Positions 60,607-64,000 of a stretch of DNA of 64,000 bases are shown in pieces (position 1 is the stretch's first letter; each line of letters begins with the position of its first letter). The DNA lies in the NCBI RefSeq assembly GCF_003696265.1, contig NZ_RFFH01000011.1, positions 1 to 64,000 on the forward strand. The letters run 5' to 3'. Made by a program: the position numbers and the translations under genes. The stretch is from Nocardia stercoris. Lineage in GTDB: Bacteria; Actinomycetota; Actinomycetes; Mycobacteriales; Mycobacteriaceae. Under the pieces are notes generated by a model that was not told the DNA's origin, searched no databases, and saw nothing but the letters and a program-made list of their open reading frames with translations.

Positions 60607-61125
60607 GTGTCCGAGCAGCCCCACCCGGTGAGTCCGTCGGCGACTTCACCCGCTACGTCCACTCCGCTGTACTCCGAACGGCTGTGGGTGCCGCTGTGGT
60701 GGTGGCCGATCGGTCTGGGGATCGCGGCGCTGCTCGCCTACGAGGTCACGATGGGGATCCCGGCGCTGCCGCAGTGGCTTCCGTATCTGCTGTTGCTGCC
60801 GGTGCCGGTGTGGGCGCTGTACTGGCTGAGCCGCCATCGCCTCGAGGTGCGTCCGGACACGGACGGAACGGCGGAATTGCGCGTGGACGCGGCCCACCTG
60901 GCGGTAACGTACGTGGCCAGGGCCGCGGCGGTACCGGCGAGCGCCAAGAGCGCAGCACTGGGACGCCAGCTCGACCCGGCCGCCTTCGTCCAGCATCGGC
61001 CGTGGGTGGGGCCCATGGTCGCGCTGGTTCTGGACGACCCGGACGACCCGGCGCCCTACTGGCTGGTCAGTACCCGCCATCCGGACCGGGTGCTGGCAGC
61101 GTTGAACCTGCCTGCACAGAACTGA
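60607..61125 (+). CDS. DUF3093 membrane protein
   Basis: 172 residues with two membrane helices (VPLWWWPIGLGIAALLAYEV and WLPYLLLLPVPVWALYWL), followed by a cytosolic beta domain ending FVQHRPWVGPMVALVLDDPD and PYWLVSTRHPDRVLAAL. DUF3093 is actinobacterial, unknown function. Homologue of Rv2698. GTG fixed by the leaderless -10. Confidence 0.88.
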   Translation: MSEQPHPVSPSATSPATSTPLYSERLWVPLWWWPIGLGIAALLAYEVTMGIPALPQWLPYLLLLPVPVWALYWLSRHRLEVRPDTDGTAELRVDAAHLAVTYVARAAAVPASAKSAALGRQLDPAAFVQHRPWVGPMVALVLDDPDDPAPYWLVSTRHPDRVLAALNLPAQN

Positions 61126-61245
61126 ACCCGCGCAGCCCCGAATCCGCCCGCGCGGGACCGCCCGGTCGGTTACCGCCGGGCATCGCGCGCACCGGCGCCA
61201 CCGCCGGTGGTTCGCGCTCTGGCGTGCTGTCGGCACAGCCGTGAT

Positions 61246-61275
61246 CCTGCCTGCGACGTCGGCGCCGCAGGCAGG
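61246..61275. terminator. hairpin between the DUF3093 and DUF4193 genes
   Basis: Perfect 10-bp stem (61246-61255 with 61266-61275), 10-base loop, between convergent genes. Confidence 0.75.
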
Positions 61276-61292
61276 TTCGGGCAGCTATCGGA

Positions 61293-61595
61293 TCAGGCGG
61301 CGCAGTCCATGCAGATCAGCTGCCCGCCCGCCTCGCTGGCGAGGCGGCTGCGGTGGTGTACCAGGAAGCAGCTGGTGCAGGTGAACTCGTCGGCCTGCTT
61401 CGGGATCACCCGGACCGAGAGCACTTCCTCGGACAGGTCCGCGCCGGGCAGCTCGAACGACTCCGCGGTGTCGGATTCGTCGATGTCCACGACAGCGGAC
61501 GCGGCCTCGTTGCGACGAGCCTTCAGCTCCTCCAGCGAGTCCTCCGACACCTCGTCGGTCTCGCTGCGCCGCGGTGCGTCATAGTCGGTTGCCAT
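61293..61595 (-). CDS. DUF4193 small zinc-ribbon-like protein
   Basis: 100 residues, acidic. C-terminal TCTSCFLVHHRSRLA and ICMDCAA give a CxxC...CxxC zinc ribbon; the N-terminal half is charged and helical. Conserved across actinobacteria (Rv2699c), essential-like in mycobacteria, function unknown. GAGGGGAAG upstream of ATG 61595. Confidence 0.92.
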   Translation of the reverse strand: MATDYDAPRRSETDEVSEDSLEELKARRNEAASAVVDIDESDTAESFELPGADLSEEVLSVRVIPKQADEFTCTSCFLVHHRSRLASEAGGQLICMDCAA

Positions 61596-62064
61596 GTCGT
61601 CTTCCCCTCGTCCTTACTCCGTATATCCCGGACCGGCGCCGCCGTCGGTCTCCTGTCGGAGGCCGGTTCGGCCGCTGCCGCCCCGCCGTGGTGTACATCA
61701 CCTGCACACCGGTCGCCGTCCCGTCCGGATCTGTGGATCCGTATGAGGATCGCGCTCGGTCAACGCAGGACACGCCTACGTTGTTCCCGCCCGGAGCCAC
61801 CAATTTCCGCCGCGGTGGTTCGTATCGGCCGCCAGACAATAGCGGACACCGGGGGAAAATTCGCAATCAAAACCCAGATACGCCGAATCTGAGGGGCAAT
61901 CGTCACACCCAGCTACCTTCCAGCATGACACCGCCGCCGAGTGGCCGGCGAATCGTTACCACTACGCGACCTGCCCCGAAATCCCGCCGAATCCGGCGCC
62001 ACGCCGAGACGAACACGCGATGCCGGAGCGAACCGGTCGCGGGCCGAACCCCTATGGTGTCGGT
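61596..62064. other. intergenic region between DUF4193 and cei genes
   Basis: 469 bp, with AT-richer sequence at 61840-61900. It holds both divergent promoters: a TATACG near 61621-61626 toward DUF4193 and TATGGT toward cei. Inverted repeat GGTG-tacat-CACC (61690-61702) is a possible operator. No open frame with gene character. Confidence 0.6.
62053..62058 (+). promoter_or_regulatory. -10 element TATGGT of cei, leaderless
   Basis: TATGGT six bases before GTG 62065; decides the start in favour of this GTG over the ATG at 62020. Confidence 0.65.
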
Positions 62065-62742
62065 GTGGTTTCACTGATCACGGAAGGCAGCGCCTCCGAC
62101 GCCCAAGGGCGGCCGTTCCCCCGCCGCCGCCATCAGCCCTGGGTCGCCGTGGTGGCCGTTCTGTTCCTGATCTGCGCGGTGGTGTGGATCAAGGCGTTCA
62201 CCACCACCGAGCGCAGTCACGCGGCACCGTCGTGTGCCGCGCCCACCGCGCCCGCCAACCCGACCGCGGCGCCGCCGGCCCCGCTGGGCCAACGCGTCTC
62301 GAACTCGCGGCTGCATGATGTGGAGCCGGCCGCGCTGTCGCAGTCGAAGGTCCGGGTGTTCAACGCGTCCGGCAAGTCGGGGCTGGCCGAGCAGATCGCG
62401 ACCCGGCTGCGCGACTACGGTTTCGCGAGCCCGCCGCCGCCCATGTTCGCCAACGACCCGGTGTATGTGAACAACGACCTGGAGTGCGTCGGCCAGATCC
62501 GCTATGGCGTCGACGGCCGGCCCGCGGCCGCCGCGGCCCAGCTCATCGCGCCCTGCGCCGAGCTGATCGAGGACGGGCGCACCGACGACACCGTGGACCT
62601 GGCCCTGGGTTCGCTGTTCGGCAACGACCTGCGGCCGGGCAACGACGCCGAAGAGGTGCTCAAGGCGTTGAAGAACGCGCCGCCCAACGGCGCCTCGATC
62701 GACTCCACGCTGCTCGCCGCCGCCCGCAACGGCAACTGCTGA
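62065..62742 (+). CDS. cei: envelope integrity protein Cei (LytR C-terminal domain)
   Basis: 225 residues. A basic cytosolic head (RPFPRRRHQPW), one membrane helix (VAVVAVLFLICAVVWIKAF), a Pro/Ala/Thr-rich external linker, and the LytR_cpsA_psr C-terminal domain (KVRVFNASGKSGLAEQIATR, LRDYGFASPPPP). Cys residues (LECVGQ, APCAEL) suggest a disulfide. Rv2700 (Cei) maintains the cell envelope in mycobacteria. Predicted leaderless. Convergent with suhB, 3 bp apart. Confidence 0.9.
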   Translation: MVSLITEGSASDAQGRPFPRRRHQPWVAVVAVLFLICAVVWIKAFTTTERSHAAPSCAAPTAPANPTAAPPAPLGQRVSNSRLHDVEPAALSQSKVRVFNASGKSGLAEQIATRLRDYGFASPPPPMFANDPVYVNNDLECVGQIRYGVDGRPAAAAAQLIAPCAELIEDGRTDDTVDLALGSLFGNDLRPGNDAEEVLKALKNAPPNGASIDSTLLAAARNGNC

Positions 62743-62745
62743 CGG

Positions 62746-63669
62746 TCAGTCCACGGGGATCGGCTCGGTGACCCCGAGCCGGTCGAAGAGCTCGAACAGC
62801 TCGTCGGCGATACCGGGTGCCACCGCCGCCACCAGCTCGCCGGGCTGCGCGCCGGAATCGGCGGCGGGCAGCCGGAGCCGGGCACCGGCCTCGGCCGCGA
62901 TCAGGGCGCCGGCCGCCCAGTCCCACGTGTTGAGCCCGTGCTCGAAAGTGGCGTCCACCTGCCCGGATGCCACCATGCACAGGTCGAGGGCCGCGGAACC
63001 CACCCGTCGGATGTCGCGCACCCGCGGCAGCAGTTCACCGATCAGGCGGCCCTGCCGGGCCCGCCGTTCGGTCCGGTAGGCGAAGCCGGTGGACACCAGC
63101 GCCATGGCGACCGAGGTGACCGGCGTACAGCGCAGCGGTACCGGTTCGGCACCCGGTGCCACGCTGACCGCGCCCGCACCGAGCCCCGCGTGGTAGACGA
63201 TCCCGCGCGCCACGTCGGCGACCGCGCCGGCCAGCGGCTGCCCGTCGCGCATCGCCGCCACCGACACCGCGTAGGCGGGCAGCCCGTAGAGGAAGTTCAC
63301 CGTCCCGTCGATGGGGTCGACGACCCACACCACCTCGCCGGGCCCGCCGATCGATCCCCCGCCCTCCTCACCGAGCACCTGCTCGCCGGGACGTTCCGCG
63401 CCGATCAGGCGGCGGACCAGATCCTCGGTCTCGGTGTCCACCACTGTCACGGGGTCGGTCGGCGTGCTCTTGGCCTGGACCGCGGTGGCCGGGGCGCGGT
63501 CCGGCCCGAACACCTCGGGCCGGCGTAGCCGCACGTGCGCGGCCGCGGTCTCGGCGAGATGGACGGCGACACGCCGCAATTCGGCGATGGTGGCGGGGTC
63601 GCCGGGCGTGGCGGCCCCGGCTGGCCGGGACACGGAAGCGGAAGAATTCGATGCGGGCACGACCTCCAT
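62746..63669 (-). CDS. suhB: inositol monophosphatase family protein (SuhB)
   Basis: 307 residues. Metal and phosphate site: GEEGGG, WVVDPIDGTVNFLYGLP (the D-P-I-D-G-T signature), and the second signature TWDWAAGALIAAEAG near the C-terminus. It dephosphorylates myo-inositol 1-phosphate, needed for phosphatidylinositol mannosides and mycothiol. Equivalent of Rv2701c. Start ATG 63669, no clear ribosome site. Divergent from ppgK. Confidence 0.95.
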   Translation of the reverse strand: MEVVPASNSSASVSRPAGAATPGDPATIAELRRVAVHLAETAAAHVRLRRPEVFGPDRAPATAVQAKSTPTDPVTVVDTETEDLVRRLIGAERPGEQVLGEEGGGSIGGPGEVVWVVDPIDGTVNFLYGLPAYAVSVAAMRDGQPLAGAVADVARGIVYHAGLGAGAVSVAPGAEPVPLRCTPVTSVAMALVSTGFAYRTERRARQGRLIGELLPRVRDIRRVGSAALDLCMVASGQVDATFEHGLNTWDWAAGALIAAEAGARLRLPAADSGAQPGELVAAVAPGIADELFELFDRLGVTEPIPVD

Positions 63670-63808
63670 CGGAACACAGAACCGTGACGCCGCGCATTAG
63701 GCTTGTCGCGCACGACACAGAGCAGCGTCGTCGCGCACTCACCACACCAGCGCCAGGGGACGTGCCGTGCTCGCGCAGCACCGGGCACGCCGCAACAAGG
63801 AGTCGCCA

Positions 63809-64000
63809 ATGTCCGCGGAAGGGCTCGCATTCGGGATCGACATCGGAGGGAGCGGCGTGAAAGGCGCCGCGGTCGACCTCGCGACCGGCGCGCTCGCCAC
63901 GGACCGGATCAAGATCGCTACACCGCAACCGGCCACACCCAACGCGATCGCGGAGACCGTCGCCACGCTCGTGGAGAAGGCCCAGTGGACCGGCCCGGTG
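63809..64000 (+). CDS. ppgK: polyphosphate glucokinase, N-terminal part, continues beyond window
   Basis: 64 codons to the window end. ROK-family start: LAFGIDIGGSGVKGAAVDL is the phosphate-binding loop with the G-I-D-I-G-G-S motif of polyphosphate glucokinases. AAGGAG six bases before ATG 63809. It phosphorylates glucose using polyphosphate or ATP. Equivalent of Rv2702; sigA would be expected next. Confidence 0.93.
   Translation, partial: MSAEGLAFGIDIGGSGVKGAAVDLATGALATDRIKIATPQPATPNAIAETVATLVEKAQWTGPV

Overview
The window reads as a high-GC, mycolic-acid-type actinobacterial chromosome, most likely Nocardia or a close relative (Rhodococcus, Gordonia). The grounds are a complete mce (mammalian cell entry) operon, an AftC-type arabinofuranosyltransferase, a HemQ-type heme pathway, a DUF222/HNH protein, many GTG starts, and a long run of genes in the same order as Mycobacterium tuberculosis Rv2669-Rv2702. 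I found no rRNA, tRNA, CRISPR array, insertion sequence or prophage.

Layout. 1-2450: end of a DUF222/HNH protein and a membrane-anchored gene broken by at least three frameshifts. 2465-6471: Tat-exported phospholipase C, an unknown protein with a CoiA-like zinc motif, and an O-methyltransferase-like protein. 6527-15320: a nine-gene mce lipid-import operon (yrbEA-yrbEB-mceA-F-mce-associated gene) read right to left with overlapping or nearly touching genes. 15429-15964: two gene remnants that both lost their 5' ends at one junction. 15977-24867: DUF1801 protein, SGNH hydrolase, TMEM175-like channel, MFS transporter, a CsoR-box-controlled pair of exported metal-related proteins, SMP-30-like protein, a long-form GAPDH, and an amide/urea-binding-type protein. 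24868-25898: about 1 kb with no convincing gene. 25899-29218: a GT4 glycosyltransferase translationally coupled to a glycogen-debranching-type enzyme. 29231-35806: DUF4389 membrane protein, a Pro/Ala-rich secreted protein, a SulP transporter fused to a beta-carbonic anhydrase downstream of a perfect CRP-type palindrome, then two convergent nuclease-like genes (sigma-4-like HTH plus TnsA-like fold; CoiA-like fold with coiled coil and tail anchor).

35980-64000 is the conserved block: GNAT, zapE, ribD-like reductase, a hydrolase lacking its serine nucleophile, aftC; then an inserted stretch of about 5.8 kb (PucR-type regulator, NADAR protein, TetR, two SDRs, SnoaL-tailed ECF sigma factor); then msrB, hemQ-hemY-hemE, DUF3000, RNase D, dxs, a TrmA-type methyltransferase, a SigD-like sigma factor where M. 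tuberculosis has potassium-uptake genes, DUF3159, an alpha/beta hydrolase, DUF3710, dut, DUF3093, DUF4193, cei, suhB and the start of ppgK. It covers heme and isoprenoid synthesis, nucleotide hygiene, redox repair and cell-envelope arabinan.

Two signals run across the window. At least twelve genes have a TANNNT-like -10 element ending only 6-8 nt before the start codon, which predicts leaderless mRNAs and decides several starts. Most convergent gene ends carry long perfect hairpins, several of them inside the last codons of one gene.
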